64,000 nucleotides of DNA from Balneola sp. (lineage in GTDB: Bacteria > Bacteroidota > Rhodothermia > Balneolales > Balneolaceae). Below, piece by piece: positions 9,731 through 18,687 of this stretch; positions within the stretch are counted from its first letter, which is position 1, and every line of letters begins with the position of its first letter. The translations under genes and the position numbers were made by a program. The notes under the pieces were generated by a model, which was not told the origin of the DNA, searched no databases, and saw nothing but the letters and a program-made list of their open reading frames with translations. The DNA lies in NCBI GenBank assembly GCA_003712055.1, contig RHLJ01000001.1:62001-126000 (forward strand), read 5' to 3'.

Positions 9731-11058
9731 TCAACTACTTTAACTTCAGATCCTTTAGCTCCATACCATAGGATGTATACGTAACAGAATGCCAAAAACA
9801 ACAGTGCATTTTGTAAACCAAATGAATCTGCCAGGCTACCATAAAGAGGAGGAATAAATGCTCCACCTACAATTGCGGTACAAAGAATACCAGATCCCTG
9901 TGCGGTATGCTCCTTTAAATCTTTAATTGATAAAGTAAAAATAGTGGGGAACATGATTGAGTTGAATAACCCAATACATAAAATGCTCCACATAGCTATA
10001 TAACCACCGGAAAGCATGCTAACAATTAAAAGGGTAATATTTACTCCTCCATATACAGCAAGAAGACGCCCCGGAGCAATTTTTTGTAGGAGTGCAGATC
10101 CAACAAATCTTCCAATCATAGCACCTCCCCAATAAAAGAATACAAACGTACCTGCCATTTGAGCTGGGTTCATAGAAGTAATATCAACGCTGGAAAAACT
10201 TAGCGTAGCGAGTATGTTAGCTACCCCACTCATAAATGAACTTTCGGATACAAGTGTAGCAATGTCCAGATTTAAGAAATAATTGACCAGGTAGCTTCCA
10301 ATAGCAACTTCGGCACCCACATACACAAAAATTCCGATAGCCCCGAAAGTAAGGTGTCGATTTTTTAAAGCTGATTTATAACTACCGTGATGATGTTCAT
10401 CACCTTCAAGGATACGTGGTAGTTTAAAAGCTGAAAATGCAAGAGCGAGTCCAATTAAGACAAAGGCGAGAATGACAAATGGTCCCTGAACAGCGGATGC
10501 TTCAGAAGCGTAATAGGAGAGCTTTTCAGCTTCACCAAGTGCGTCAATTTCTGATGAACTCAATACCGAATTACTCAGAATGAATGCGGCACTTACTAAA
10601 GGAGCAATTGTTGTTCCTAAGGAGTTAAAAGCCTGGGCTAGGTTTAGCCTACTTGAAGCTGTTTCCTGAGGACCTAATGCAGCAACGTATGGATTTGCTG
10701 CTACCTGAAGAATGGTGATACCTCCAGCCAATACAAACATTGCCAGCAGAAAAATTGCAAACATTCTAAACTCTGCAGCTGGGTAGAAGAGTAAACATGC
10801 TACACCCATTGTAATCAATCCCACTATTGCTCCTTTTTTGTAACCGATTTTTGATATAAGTTGGCCTCCGGGTATTGAAAAGACAGCATAGGCCGTGAAG
10901 AAGGCAAACTGAACAACACCACTTTGAAAGTAGGTTAGCTCAAATACATCTCTTAGTCTTGGAACAAGTGCATCAACCAAAACAGTAATGAAGCCCCACA
11001 TAAAAAAGAGGGAGGTAATTACAATGAAAGGTACCAGGTATTGATTTTTCTGAGTCAT
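9727..11058 (-). CDS. GluP/FucP-type MFS sugar:H+ symporter
   Basis: Twelve-helix inner-membrane transporter of the fucose/glucose-galactose branch of the major facilitator superfamily, 443 aa. Typical features are FFMWGFITVLVDALVPRL in helix 1, the loop SKIGYKKGA, ILQVAANPYVAALGP in helix 4, ASSRLNLAQAFNSLGT, and FVFFYWGGAMIGRFVGS in the second half. A larger cytoplasmic loop near the middle holds the His-rich EGDEHHHGSYK. It most likely imports a monosaccharide for the convergent ROK kinase. The stop codon overlaps that of the kinase in the palindrome CTAG. Start ATG at 11058. Confidence 0.9.
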   Translation of the reverse strand: MTQKNQYLVPFIVITSLFFMWGFITVLVDALVPRLRDVFELTYFQSGVVQFAFFTAYAVFSIPGGQLISKIGYKKGAIVGLITMGVACLLFYPAAEFRMFAIFLLAMFVLAGGITILQVAANPYVAALGPQETASSRLNLAQAFNSLGTTIAPLVSAAFILSNSVLSSSEIDALGEAEKLSYYASEASAVQGPFVILAFVLIGLALAFSAFKLPRILEGDEHHHGSYKSALKNRHLTFGAIGIFVYVGAEVAIGSYLVNYFLNLDIATLVSESSFMSGVANILATLSFSSVDITSMNPAQMAGTFVFFYWGGAMIGRFVGSALLQKIAPGRLLAVYGGVNITLLIVSMLSGGYIAMWSILCIGLFNSIMFPTIFTLSIKDLKEHTAQGSGILCTAIVGGAFIPPLYGSLADSFGLQNALLFLAFCYVYILWYGAKGSEVKVVD

Positions 11059-11099
11059 GTTTTTTTGGTTAGGCGCTACTGATCAATGTGAATGTATAC

Positions 11100-11131
11100 A
11101 AAAAAGGCTCCCTAAAGGAGCCTTGAATTTT
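11100..11131 (-). terminator. Rho-independent terminator, bidirectional in form
   Basis: AAGGCTCC (11104-11111) and GGAGCCTT (11117-11124) form an 8-bp stem with loop CTAAA. On the minus strand, a run of T follows the stem, directly after the TPR-protein gene that ends at 11133. An A/T-rich flank on the other side would also let it act on the plus strand. Confidence 0.85.
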
Positions 11132-11132
11132 T

Positions 11133-11819
11133 TTAGCTGGTAGCTGCTATCCGACCTTGGAGATTTTGTGAACTTGTAAGTTCAGCACTAGTGGGATACT
11201 CTGAAATAATTCGATCGGTGAGTTCTTGAGCCCTTTCTAAATCACCAGCTTCAAAATAAGCTTCAGCAGCCTGATACAGATTGTATGGAGTGGTATTATC
11301 ATTAATATCCCAGTTCGCAGCTTTAACAAAAGTCTCAGCAGCAAGCTCCGAATTACCATTCACGAGTAATAGCTTCGCATTAAAAGAAATTGCTCCTACG
11401 CCAAGTATTCCCTTAGGAGCATCATAGCTAGAAAGATGGTCAAGTGCGTCTTCAACGTTTCCTAATTTAAAACTAGAAACCGCTGCGTAATACGTAGCCA
11501 GGTTTCCCGCTTCTGTTCCTGAAAACTCGTTAGCTATTGCAAGGAAGCCATAGGTAAGCTCAAAACTGTCGCCATTAATAGCTCTGTCAAAGTCGCCCTG
11601 AGTGTAATATCCTTCAGCTATAGCTAAAAGTTGTTGTGCTTGTTCTTCCTGATTTTGAGAATAGAAGTTGTAACCAATTAGTGAACCAACAACAACTATG
11701 ATACTAATTACAATGGCCAGAATTGTAATTCTATTTTCAGTAAAAAATGATGCCGCCTTATTATAGCTTTCGATTAGCGGATCAGATTCAAGTTGTTCTT
11801 TAGAAAGGTGTTTAGCCAT
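11133..11819 (-). CDS. YfgM-like membrane-anchored TPR protein
   Basis: A 228-residue single-pass inner-membrane protein. A cytoplasmic N-terminus (residues 1-30) is followed by one helix (ITILAIVISIIVVVGSLIGY, about 31-50), then a periplasmic region with TPR-like pairs: AEGYYTQGDFDRAI, YYAAVSSFKLGNVEDAL, AAEAYFEAGDLERAQEL. This layout matches YfgM/Ancillary SecYEG partners, which help export and folding; the assignment to that role is by architecture only. It is the last gene of the minus-strand run from pheS and ends at a strong terminator. Start ATG at 11819. Confidence 0.75.
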   Translation of the reverse strand: MAKHLSKEQLESDPLIESYNKAASFFTENRITILAIVISIIVVVGSLIGYNFYSQNQEEQAQQLLAIAEGYYTQGDFDRAINGDSFELTYGFLAIANEFSGTEAGNLATYYAAVSSFKLGNVEDALDHLSSYDAPKGILGVGAISFNAKLLLVNGNSELAAETFVKAANWDINDNTTPYNLYQAAEAYFEAGDLERAQELTDRIISEYPTSAELTSSQNLQGRIAATS

Positions 11820-11885
11820 GGATGTGTTTAATTATCAAAAAAATTTCAGACTTAGAAAATACGGCTGTTTGAATTGATAGTAAAA

Positions 11886-12572
11886 CTAAAGTGAGCTCAA
11901 TTCACCGTTTTTTATTTCAAGTATCACATCTGATCGTTCGGCTATAGCTTTTTCATGAGTTATTAGAAGAATAGTCACGTCTTCTTGGGCACGAAGTTCA
12001 TAAAGCATATCAAGGATAATCTTTGTATTAGCATCATCAAGATTACCTGTGGGCTCGTCGGCAAGAATGAGAGAAGGGGAGTTCATTAGGGCTCTTGCCA
12101 TAGAAACTCGTTGTTGTTCCCCTCCTGACAATTGAGTGGGTCTATGTTCAGATCGATCGGCTACACCAAATCTTTCCAATAATTCAAGAGCTCTCTTAGA
12201 AGCAGTAGTAATCGGAGAGCCTGCTATCAAGGCAGGCATTGCAACGTTTTCAAGTGCAGTAAACTCGGGTAATAAATGATGAAACTGGAATACAAACCCG
12301 AGATTTTTATTCCTGAAGTCAGCAAGTTGATCAGCATTCAGTTTAGAGATTTCTGTTTCACCCCAAAAAACAGATCCGGAATCAGGTTTGTCAAGTCCTC
12401 CAAGTATATGAAGTAAGGTGCTTTTTCCACTTCCACTTGAACCAACAATGGAAGTAATACTTCCTTTTTCGATAGTTAGCGAAATACCTGAAAGTACCTC
12501 AAGCAGGGAGTCTCTTTGTTCGCTTCTGTAACTTTTCTTTATATCAATTGCCGACAGTACGTTAGTACTCAT
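11886..12572 (-). CDS. lolD: LolD-like ABC transporter ATP-binding protein
   Basis: Cytoplasmic ATPase subunit of the MacB/LolD type, 228 aa, probably working with a LolC/E-type permease in lipoprotein release. Walker A is [12 protein letters not shown] (about residues 42-53), the Q-loop is [18 protein letters not shown], the signature is [15 protein letters not shown], Walker B is [12 protein letters not shown], and the switch His is LLITHE. The [10 protein letters not shown] segment is characteristic of LolD. No permease gene is beside it. It lies 1 bp downstream of ymdB. MacB or another member of this group is possible, so the symbol is tentative. Confidence 0.82.
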   Translation of the reverse strand: MSTNVLSAIDIKKSYRSEQRDSLLEVLSGISLTIEKGSITSIVGSSGSGKSTLLHILGGLDKPDSGSVFWGETEISKLNADQLADFRNKNLGFVFQFHHLLPEFTALENVAMPALIAGSPITTASKRALELLERFGVADRSEHRPTQLSGGEQQRVSMARALMNSPSLILADEPTGNLDDANTKIILDMLYELRAQEDVTILLITHEKAIAERSDVILEIKNGELSSL

Positions 12573-12573
12573 T

Positions 12574-13386
12574 TCAAGAGATCGAGTTATTGAATTCAGG
12601 ATATATAACGGATTCTATATGAACACATTTTCCGCTTTGAGTATTTACTTTTGCAAACGCCCCGCAGATATGATTATCACCATTTGCAGGTTGATATTTT
12701 TGATGAACACCAGTCATAAATCTTTTTATGGCAACTTTTTTATCCATTCCTAATGACGAATTATATGATCCTGTCATACCAGCATCAGTAAGATATCCCA
12801 AACCTTGAGGAAAAATACGAGCGTCTCCAGTGGGTATATGGGTATGGGTGCCTATAAGTACAGAAGCTTTTCCATCAATATGCCAGCCCATAGAAACTTT
12901 TTCAGCTGTTGCCTCCGCATGAAAATCTACAAAAATGATATTTGTCTCTTCAGAAATTTTTGAGAGTGCCCGATCGGCTGAAGTGAAAGGGTCGTCAATA
13001 GCTTTAAGAAAAGTTCTTCCCTGGAGGTTTAACACGCCGATCTTCAAATCTGTTTTAGGAACATGATAAACCCCAAATCCAAAACCAGCATTACCTCTGG
13101 GGTAGTTAAGAGGGCGGAGGATGTGATTATTTTCCCTCATGTAATTAAACACTTTCCATTTATCAAAGGAATGATCCCCACCGGTAATTACATGTACACC
13201 AAGAGATAGCAGCTTTTTTATTATTTCTTCATTAATCCCATGACCTTCGTGACTGTTTTCTCCATTGGCAATTACAAAATCGGCTTCATATTTCTTTATC
13301 AAACTTGGTAGAAATGTTTCTGAAATAGATAAGCCCGGATTTCCTACAATATCGCCAATAAATAAAATGCCAATGGTTTCTGACAA
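12574..13386 (-). CDS. ymdB: YmdB-family (TIGR00282) metallophosphoesterase
   Basis: Predicted dinuclear-metal phosphodiesterase that hydrolyses 2',3'-cyclic nucleotides or related phosphodiesters in the cytoplasm. Metal-ligand motifs run in the family order: FIGDIVGNPG, ANGENSHEGHGI, GGDHSFDKW, VDFHAEATAEK and IGTHTHIPTGDARI. Length (270 aa) is normal. Start is TTG at 13386; an in-frame TAA is 21 bp upstream and there is no ATG before the first motif. It sits between zapA and lolD, all on the minus strand with short gaps. Confidence 0.9.
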   Translation of the reverse strand: MSETIGILFIGDIVGNPGLSISETFLPSLIKKYEADFVIANGENSHEGHGINEEIIKKLLSLGVHVITGGDHSFDKWKVFNYMRENNHILRPLNYPRGNAGFGFGVYHVPKTDLKIGVLNLQGRTFLKAIDDPFTSADRALSKISEETNIIFVDFHAEATAEKVSMGWHIDGKASVLIGTHTHIPTGDARIFPQGLGYLTDAGMTGSYNSSLGMDKKVAIKRFMTGVHQKYQPANGDNHICGAFAKVNTQSGKCVHIESVIYPEFNNSIS

Positions 13387-13412
13387 AGCAGAAGGGTTTA
13401 AGAATTATGAAA

Positions 13413-13706
13413 TTAGGATCTGATATCCTCAATTAAGCGCTCCAGCCTTGCATTAACGCGCTCAAGAATAGCCTCTTCACTTTGTTCCAGGCTAGGGGCG
13501 TTTTGGCGTACTTCAAAAAGCTCTTCTGCAATACTTAGTGCTGCCAATACCATCACTGTAGACTCAGGTTGTTTTACAAGTTGGTTACGATAAGTTTGAA
13601 ACCTCTCGTCAACAAATTTGCAAATACGAAGCATAGTCTCTTCTTCATGGTCTTCAACCTTGAGAGGATATTGTTTACCAAGAATGGTAACCTTAATCGA
13701 CTTCAT
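13413..13706 (-). CDS. zapA: Cell division protein ZapA
   Basis: Small Z-ring-associated protein, 97 aa, that bundles FtsZ filaments. The N-terminal IKVTILGKQYPLKV hairpin, the middle MLRICKFVDERFQTYR helix, and VMVLAALSIAEELFEVR are typical ZapA; the end is a coiled coil (EAILERVNARLERLIEDI). It overlaps the preceding coiled-coil gene by 4 bp (ATGA), so the two are translationally coupled. Confidence 0.92.
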   Translation of the reverse strand: MKSIKVTILGKQYPLKVEDHEEETMLRICKFVDERFQTYRNQLVKQPESTVMVLAALSIAEELFEVRQNAPSLEQSEEAILERVNARLERLIEDIRS

Positions 13707-13957
13707 ACTCCACTGTTCAGGTGATTGTCAATTTTAGTAATTAAGCTTTGTACGTGTTGTCTTAATGCTAGGCGCTCAGACTCACTAATTGCTGAAAATA
13801 TATCAGTTTGCTCACTCTGAAGATCTTCAATTTTTAGAACAAGTTTACTGTTTTCTCTTTTTAGATCACGTAATTCTTGCTTTAGTATAGTTACTTCATC
13901 ATGAACTTCAGTAAGCAAGTCACCGAACCGCTCCGATTGATTTATTATTTGATTCAT
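13703..13957 (-). CDS. Small coiled-coil protein, ZapB-like
   Basis: An 84-residue protein that is almost wholly predicted coiled coil: LLTEVHDEVTILKQELRDL, then KLVLKIEDLQSEQTD. No catalytic motif. The overlap with zapA (ATGA) and its size suggest a division-associated role similar to ZapB, but the sequence alone does not show homology. It starts 12 bp after the pheT stop. Start ATG at 13957. Confidence 0.7.
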   Translation of the reverse strand: MNQIINQSERFGDLLTEVHDEVTILKQELRDLKRENSKLVLKIEDLQSEQTDIFSAISESERLALRQHVQSLITKIDNHLNSGV

Positions 13958-13969
13958 TAAGGTACCCCG

Positions 13970-16378
13970 TCATCCTCTTAATTTTGCGGAGAATTGTTTC
14001 TCTAAGTTTTTTATGGCACCCTGTATAATAGGTTCTACATCTTTGATATTCAACGTTTTGTTGGGGTCTACAAAGGATAATCTAAAAGCGATGCTTTTTT
14101 TACCATTCCCAATGGATTCATCTTCGAAAACATCAAAAATATCAATGGCTTGGAGGTTGTTTCCACCTTTTTCTCTAATGGTATACAAAAGGTCTCCTGA
14201 CTTAACACTGTTATCTACAATTAGAGAAAAATCATATTCGATGGGTGGAAACTTGGGTATGATCTGGTACTTTTTTTGAGCTAATGAAGCATTAATTTTG
14301 TGCAAAGCATTGACTGAAAACTCAGCCACAAAGGTAGGTTCTTTAAGATCATAGGTTTTTTTTAGTGACTTATCTACTGGTCGTAATTCCCCTATCCGTT
14401 CACCTTTTACCTTATATATCAGGCTTCCATCAACTTCGTCTGTTTTGACTTTACTTATAACTCCGATCTTTGAAAGAAATGCGTTAACTAGAGACTTTAA
14501 ATCGAAAGGAGTGAAGTTTATCGGACCGCTCGTCCAATGTTCACCAACTTTTAATCCGGAAACTCCAAATAATACATGTGTTTGTTCTTGAATGCCTTCA
14601 TGGAAGATACCTTGATCGTTTACTTCAAACACATTGCCAATCTCAAAAAAGCGAACGCTATCTTTTTGGCGGTTGAAATTATAAGAAGCAGCTTTTAAGA
14701 AACCATGCAGTAAAGAAGGTCTCAGGGTAGTCATATCCTTTGTTAAAGGATTAATGGTACCCACCATTGATTCTAATGATCCAAATTGTTCCGCTTCTTT
14801 TTCTGATATAAGTGAGTTCGTGTAGATTTCTCTAAAACCTAATTCCACTGAGGCTTTTCTTATATCGGAATTAAGAATTTCCCAGGTTGAGAATTCCTCG
14901 GTAGAAACAAAGATCCCATGGCTAGGAGATTCAATGTTATTGTAATCGAATAATCTCCCTACTTCTTCAATTAGATCAACTTCTCTTTCCAGATCCGGAC
15001 GAAACGTAGGTATCCTAAATGTTACTTTCTCGTCTGATTTTTCAAGAACCTCTAGTTCAAGACGTTTAACCATTTCAATGGCTTCTTCAATATTCAGGTT
15101 TGTACCTAATAGCCTGTTCAGATAACTTTTTCTGAGGGTAAGTTCTTTTGGATCCGTTTTTATCGGATGTACATCTACTATGTTACCCGATATCTGTCCA
15201 CCAGCAATTTCAACAATTAGATCAGCTGCTCTTTTTGCTGCAAGTGCCTGTAGATTTGGATCTATACCTCGTTCGAAACGATAGGAAGCATCCGTTTGAA
15301 GTGTTTGTGCTTTTGCTGTTTTTCGAACGGAAACCAGATCAAAATAAGCACTTTCCAACAGGATTGATGTTGTGGAATCAGATACTTCCGAATCAACCCC
15401 GCCCATTACACCGGCTATTGCAACTGGGCCATCTCCGTCACAAATAAAAAGCGTTCCCGGTTCGCATTTTCTTTTTACATGATCGAGGGTTTCAAATTCA
15501 ACAGTTTTTTCGAACTCTCTTACAATTATTTTTTTGCCTGCTATATTATCGTAATCGAAAGCATGAAGAGGTTGTCCTACTTCATGCATTACATAATTTG
15601 TAATGTCTACAATGTTGTTTACAGGTCTTAAACCAATTGCAGTAAGTCGCTGTTTTAGCCAGGTAGGAGATTCTGCTACTTTGGTACCACTGATTACGAT
15701 CCCTACATATCGATTACACTTTTCAGGAGATAAAATCTGAATATCAATTTCAGAGGAGGAAGTACCTGAATGTATACCTAGTTCTACTTCCGGCTTTTTA
15801 AGTTCCAGGTTAAGAGCTGCAGATAAATCTCTAGCAACACCTAGATGACATGTTGCATCTGGGCGATTTGGTGTAATCGCTATATCGATTATTGAGTCGG
15901 TATAAAGATCGAATAGTTGATTGATAGGTGTACCGACTTTACTCGAGCTATCCAGAACCATGATTCCTGAATGATCTTTACCAAGGCCTAGTTCATCTTC
16001 CGCACAAATCATACCCTGAGATGTTTCTCCCCTAAGCTTTGCTTTTCGAAGGGTTAAAAAACTTCCATCATCAAGCTTAATGGGAAGGGTAGTACCCACA
16101 GTAGCTACAGGAACTTTTTGACCTTTAGCTACATTATCAGCTCCACAGACAATTTGAACTTTTTCCTCTCCTATATTAACCTGGCAAACTTTAAGTCGGT
16201 CTGCATTAGGGTGTTGTGTTACTTCCAGTACTTCACCAATCACCACACCTTCCAGGTTACTACCAACCTGAAATGTTTCCTCTTCTTCAAGACCGATCAA
16301 TGTAAGCTTATCGGCTGTTTCAGCAGGGGATAAAGTGAGGTCAATAAATTCTTTTAGCCAGTTGTATGAAATTTTCAT
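13970..16378 (-). CDS. pheT: Phenylalanine--tRNA ligase beta subunit
   Basis: Beta chain of the alpha2-beta2 enzyme that charges tRNA-Phe; 802 aa, normal length. Domains in order: N-terminal segment YNWLKEFIDLTLSPAETADK, EMAP-like tRNA-binding domain with GVVIGEVLEVTQHPNADRL, B3/B4 editing domain (NNIVDITNYVMHEVGQPLHA), B5 domain, the catalytic-core-like module, and the C-terminal FDX-ACB anticodon-binding domain (KFPPIEYDFSLIVDNS). Starts 13 bp after the pheS stop, as a pheST operon. Confidence 0.96.
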   Translation of the reverse strand: MKISYNWLKEFIDLTLSPAETADKLTLIGLEEEETFQVGSNLEGVVIGEVLEVTQHPNADRLKVCQVNIGEEKVQIVCGADNVAKGQKVPVATVGTTLPIKLDDGSFLTLRKAKLRGETSQGMICAEDELGLGKDHSGIMVLDSSSKVGTPINQLFDLYTDSIIDIAITPNRPDATCHLGVARDLSAALNLELKKPEVELGIHSGTSSSEIDIQILSPEKCNRYVGIVISGTKVAESPTWLKQRLTAIGLRPVNNIVDITNYVMHEVGQPLHAFDYDNIAGKKIIVREFEKTVEFETLDHVKRKCEPGTLFICDGDGPVAIAGVMGGVDSEVSDSTTSILLESAYFDLVSVRKTAKAQTLQTDASYRFERGIDPNLQALAAKRAADLIVEIAGGQISGNIVDVHPIKTDPKELTLRKSYLNRLLGTNLNIEEAIEMVKRLELEVLEKSDEKVTFRIPTFRPDLEREVDLIEEVGRLFDYNNIESPSHGIFVSTEEFSTWEILNSDIRKASVELGFREIYTNSLISEKEAEQFGSLESMVGTINPLTKDMTTLRPSLLHGFLKAASYNFNRQKDSVRFFEIGNVFEVNDQGIFHEGIQEQTHVLFGVSGLKVGEHWTSGPINFTPFDLKSLVNAFLSKIGVISKVKTDEVDGSLIYKVKGERIGELRPVDKSLKKTYDLKEPTFVAEFSVNALHKINASLAQKKYQIIPKFPPIEYDFSLIVDNSVKSGDLLYTIREKGGNNLQAIDIFDVFEDESIGNGKKSIAFRLSFVDPNKTLNIKDVEPIIQGAIKNLEKQFSAKLRG

Positions 16379-16391
16379 GAACCTGAAGGTA

Positions 16392-17399
16392 CTAATTAAA
16401 CTGTTCTAGAAATCGGATATCGTTTTCGTAAAAGGTGCGAATATCGTCAATCCCATACTTAAGGATGGCAATTCTTTCTACACCCATACCCCACGCAAAT
16501 CCAGTATATTTTTCCGGATCAACTCCGGCCGCTTTAAATACATTTGGATCTACCATTCCTGATCCAAGGATTTCAAGCCATTTGCCTTCTTTTTCTGATC
16601 CCCACCAAATATCCAATTCAAGACTGGGTTCAGTAAAAGGAAAGAAGCCAGGCCTTAGTCTGTATTTGACATCACTACCATACATTAGTTTGATAAAGGT
16701 GATCAGAGTTTCTTTTAAATCAGCAACACTTACATTTTCATCTACATATAGTGCTTCAACCTGGTGAAACAAAAAATATGATTTAGGTGAAACGGCTTCG
16801 TTTCTATACACTCTGCCAGGCATAATTGATCGAATAGGAGGGGTGGTGTTCTCCATTAGTCTGATCTGCACTGGGGACGTGTGTGTTCTAAGGACTAAAT
16901 CCATCATATCAGGATCATCACTCTTTCTTACAAAAAAAGTGTCCTGTTCATCTCGAGCCGGATGATTTGGTGGAAAATTCAAAGCTGTAAAATTATGGAA
17001 GTCATCTTCAACTTCCGGTCCATCCGCTATCGTAAATCCCAGCCTATAAAAGATATTCTTCATTTCATCCAGAGTCTTCGTTAATGGATGAAGAGAACCA
17101 ATAGGGAATTCAGGAGCAGTAAGTGTCAAATCATCAGTTGCACTTATAGATTTGCTTTCGGAAGAAGTAAGAGATTCCTTAGCTGTGTCAAATCTTTGCT
17201 GAGCAAGCTGCTTTGCTTCATTCATTGCTTTTCCAAGAGCTGCTCGTTCTTCTTTAGGAGCAGAGCCAAGTTCTTTGAACATTGTTTGAACACGGCCATT
17301 TCTGGAAAGAAATTCTAAACGGAAGTTCTCCAGTTGTTCTTCGTTCTCGATGGCAAAGCTTTCAATTTCTTTTTTTAGTTGTTCAATCTTGTCAAGCAT
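16392..17399 (-). CDS. pheS: Phenylalanine--tRNA ligase alpha subunit
   Basis: Catalytic chain of PheRS, class II fold, 335 aa. An N-terminal coiled coil (residues 1-85) is followed by HPLTKTLDEMKNIFYRLGF, motif 2 (RNEAVSPKSYFLFHQVEALY) and motif 3 (GFAWGMGVERIAILKYGI). Phe-binding residues lie in the GFFPFTEPSLE segment. A terminator on its upstream side (about 17430-17470) separates it from the rplT operon, so pheST probably has its own promoter in the short gap. Start ATG at 17399. Confidence 0.96.
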   Translation of the reverse strand: MLDKIEQLKKEIESFAIENEEQLENFRLEFLSRNGRVQTMFKELGSAPKEERAALGKAMNEAKQLAQQRFDTAKESLTSSESKSISATDDLTLTAPEFPIGSLHPLTKTLDEMKNIFYRLGFTIADGPEVEDDFHNFTALNFPPNHPARDEQDTFFVRKSDDPDMMDLVLRTHTSPVQIRLMENTTPPIRSIMPGRVYRNEAVSPKSYFLFHQVEALYVDENVSVADLKETLITFIKLMYGSDVKYRLRPGFFPFTEPSLELDIWWGSEKEGKWLEILGSGMVDPNVFKAAGVDPEKYTGFAWGMGVERIAILKYGIDDIRTFYENDIRFLEQFN

Positions 17400-17429
17400 G
17401 TAAGTGAATGAGATTATTCAGGTGCAAAA

Positions 17430-17470
17430 ATAAAAAAACCGGTAAACCTATTTGAATAAGATTTACCGGC
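17430..17470 (-). terminator. Rho-independent terminator after rplT
   Basis: CCGGTAAA (17439-17446) pairs with TTTACCGG (17462-17469) across a 15-nt loop. On the minus strand the stem is followed by a T-rich run (complement of 17426-17438). It ends the thrS-infC-rpmI-rplT transcript 23 bp after the rplT stop and insulates it from pheST. Confidence 0.85.
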
Positions 17471-17491
17471 TTATGAATAGCAAGTTTGCAA

Positions 17492-17839
17492 TTACGCGCG
17501 GGCTTCCTTTACAATGGCAGCAAACGTTTCCGCGTCATGAACTGCTAAATCTGCCAAGACCTTACGGTTGATTTCCATATTCTTCTGGCTCATGGCATGC
17601 ATAAGCTTTGAATAGGTAGTTCCGTTTAGTCTAGCTGCGGCGTTGATTCTAACAATCCATAATCTTCGGAAAACACGCTTGCGATTCTTTCTATCACGGT
17701 ATTGGTACTGAAGACCTCTTTCTACCGCATTCTTCGCAATCGTGTAAACATTTTTTCGCTTGCCCCAGTAACCTTTCGCTTGATTTAAAATCTTCTTGCG
17801 ACGGCGACGGGAAGCCACCAAATTTAGTGATCGTGGCAT
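17492..17839 (-). CDS. rplT: 50S ribosomal protein L20
   Basis: Large-subunit assembly protein, 115 aa. The basic N-terminal extension ([19 protein letters not shown]) and the globular part ([25 protein letters not shown]) are standard L20. It is the last gene of the infC-rpmI-rplT group, in the conserved order, 18 bp after rpmI. In other bacteria L20 represses its own operon by binding the leader or rpmI region; I see no clear leader structure here. Confidence 0.98.
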   Translation of the reverse strand: MPRSLNLVASRRRRKKILNQAKGYWGKRKNVYTIAKNAVERGLQYQYRDRKNRKRVFRRLWIVRINAAARLNGTTYSKLMHAMSQKNMEINRKVLADLAVHDAETFAAIVKEARA

Positions 17840-17857
17840 TTTGTCTAGATTATGTGA

Positions 17858-18058
17858 TTAAAATTTATTTGGGATCATTTCCTTAACTCTTGCAACATCA
17901 GCTTCAGCTACGAGAGTGGATTGCCCCAACTTTCTTTTGGTTTTACTGCTCTTTTTAGTAAGAATGTGACGCTTAAAAGCTTTCTTACGTTTAATTTTAC
18001 CAGAACCGGTAACCTTAAAACGTTTTTTAGCCCCACTATTACTTTTCATTTTAGGCAT
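17858..18058 (-). CDS. rpmI: 50S ribosomal protein L35
   Basis: 66-residue basic ribosomal protein with the standard N-terminus [20 protein letters not shown] and the [19 protein letters not shown] core. It lies between infC and rplT in the conserved order; the 77-bp gap to infC is the largest within the operon and could hold control sequence, though I see no defined element. Confidence 0.98.
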   Translation of the reverse strand: MPKMKSNSGAKKRFKVTGSGKIKRKKAFKRHILTKKSSKTKRKLGQSTLVAEADVARVKEMIPNKF

Positions 18059-18135
18059 TATAAGTCCACTTGCTTTGTGAAAATTTAAAGACCAGAAAGA
18101 TAGGCATTAATCAATGTCTAAGCAATGAATTTCGC

Positions 18136-18672
18136 TTATTTCATTGGTGATAAAATCATAATCATTCTACGGCCTTCGAGGTTGGGTTTAGATTCAATTT
18201 TTGAAACGTCTTCCAAACTCTTGGCTAACTTAAGTAATAAGAGCTCTCCTTTTTCGGTATAAAGCATATCCCGTCCTCTAAATTGAACCGATGCTTTAAC
18301 TTTGTCACCACTTTCAAGAAACTCTCGGGCATGTCGGGTTTTAAATTCGAGATCATGGTCGTCTGTATTTGGACGGAATCGTAGTTCTTTAACCGTAACA
18401 GTATGCTGTTTCTTTTTAGCTTCCTTCTCTTTCTTCTTCTTTTCGTATTGATATTTTCCGTAGTCAATAACTTTACATACAGGAGGATTTGCATTGGGAG
18501 CGATCTCAACCAAATCCAGATTATATGACTCTGCTATCTGTAGAGCTCGGTCAGAGTTAGTTATTTCATGTCCTCCATCGGGCTTGATTACCCGTAACTG
18601 CATTGCTTTAATTTCATCATTCAATCGTGGCCTGTCTTCCTTGACAGGTCCTCTGAAATTTCTTCTTTTGAT
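18136..18672 (-). CDS. infC: Translation initiation factor IF-3, predicted AUC start
   Basis: IF-3 keeps the 30S subunit free and checks start-codon pairing. The core (ALQIAESYNLDLVEIAPNA, PPVCKVIDYGKYQYEKKKK, then VKELRFRPNTDDHDLEFKTR) is unmistakable. The frame contains no ATG or GTG upstream of LNDEIKAMQLRV; a TTG at 18624 would start inside the conserved RLNDEI segment and make a short 162-aa protein. Reading back to the TAA of thrS (18690-18688), an ATC codon at 18672-18670 gives IKRRNFRGPVKEDRPRLNDE and 178 aa, the usual length. GAGG sits 6 nt before this ATC. infC is well known for AUU/AUC-type starts, which IF-3 itself rejects as autoregulation. Start 15 nt after the thrS stop. Confidence 0.9.
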   Translation of the reverse strand: MKRRNFRGPVKEDRPRLNDEIKAMQLRVIKPDGGHEITNSDRALQIAESYNLDLVEIAPNANPPVCKVIDYGKYQYEKKKKEKEAKKKQHTVTVKELRFRPNTDDHDLEFKTRHAREFLESGDKVKASVQFRGRDMLYTEKGELLLLKLAKSLEDVSKIESKPNLEGRRMIMILSPMK

Positions 18673-18687
18673 GGTTTTCCTCGTTCT

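Noticed and set aside
18136-18624. infC starting at the TTG at 18624
   Set aside because: It would begin inside the conserved RLNDEI motif and give a short protein; the ATC at 18672 fits length, spacing and SD better.
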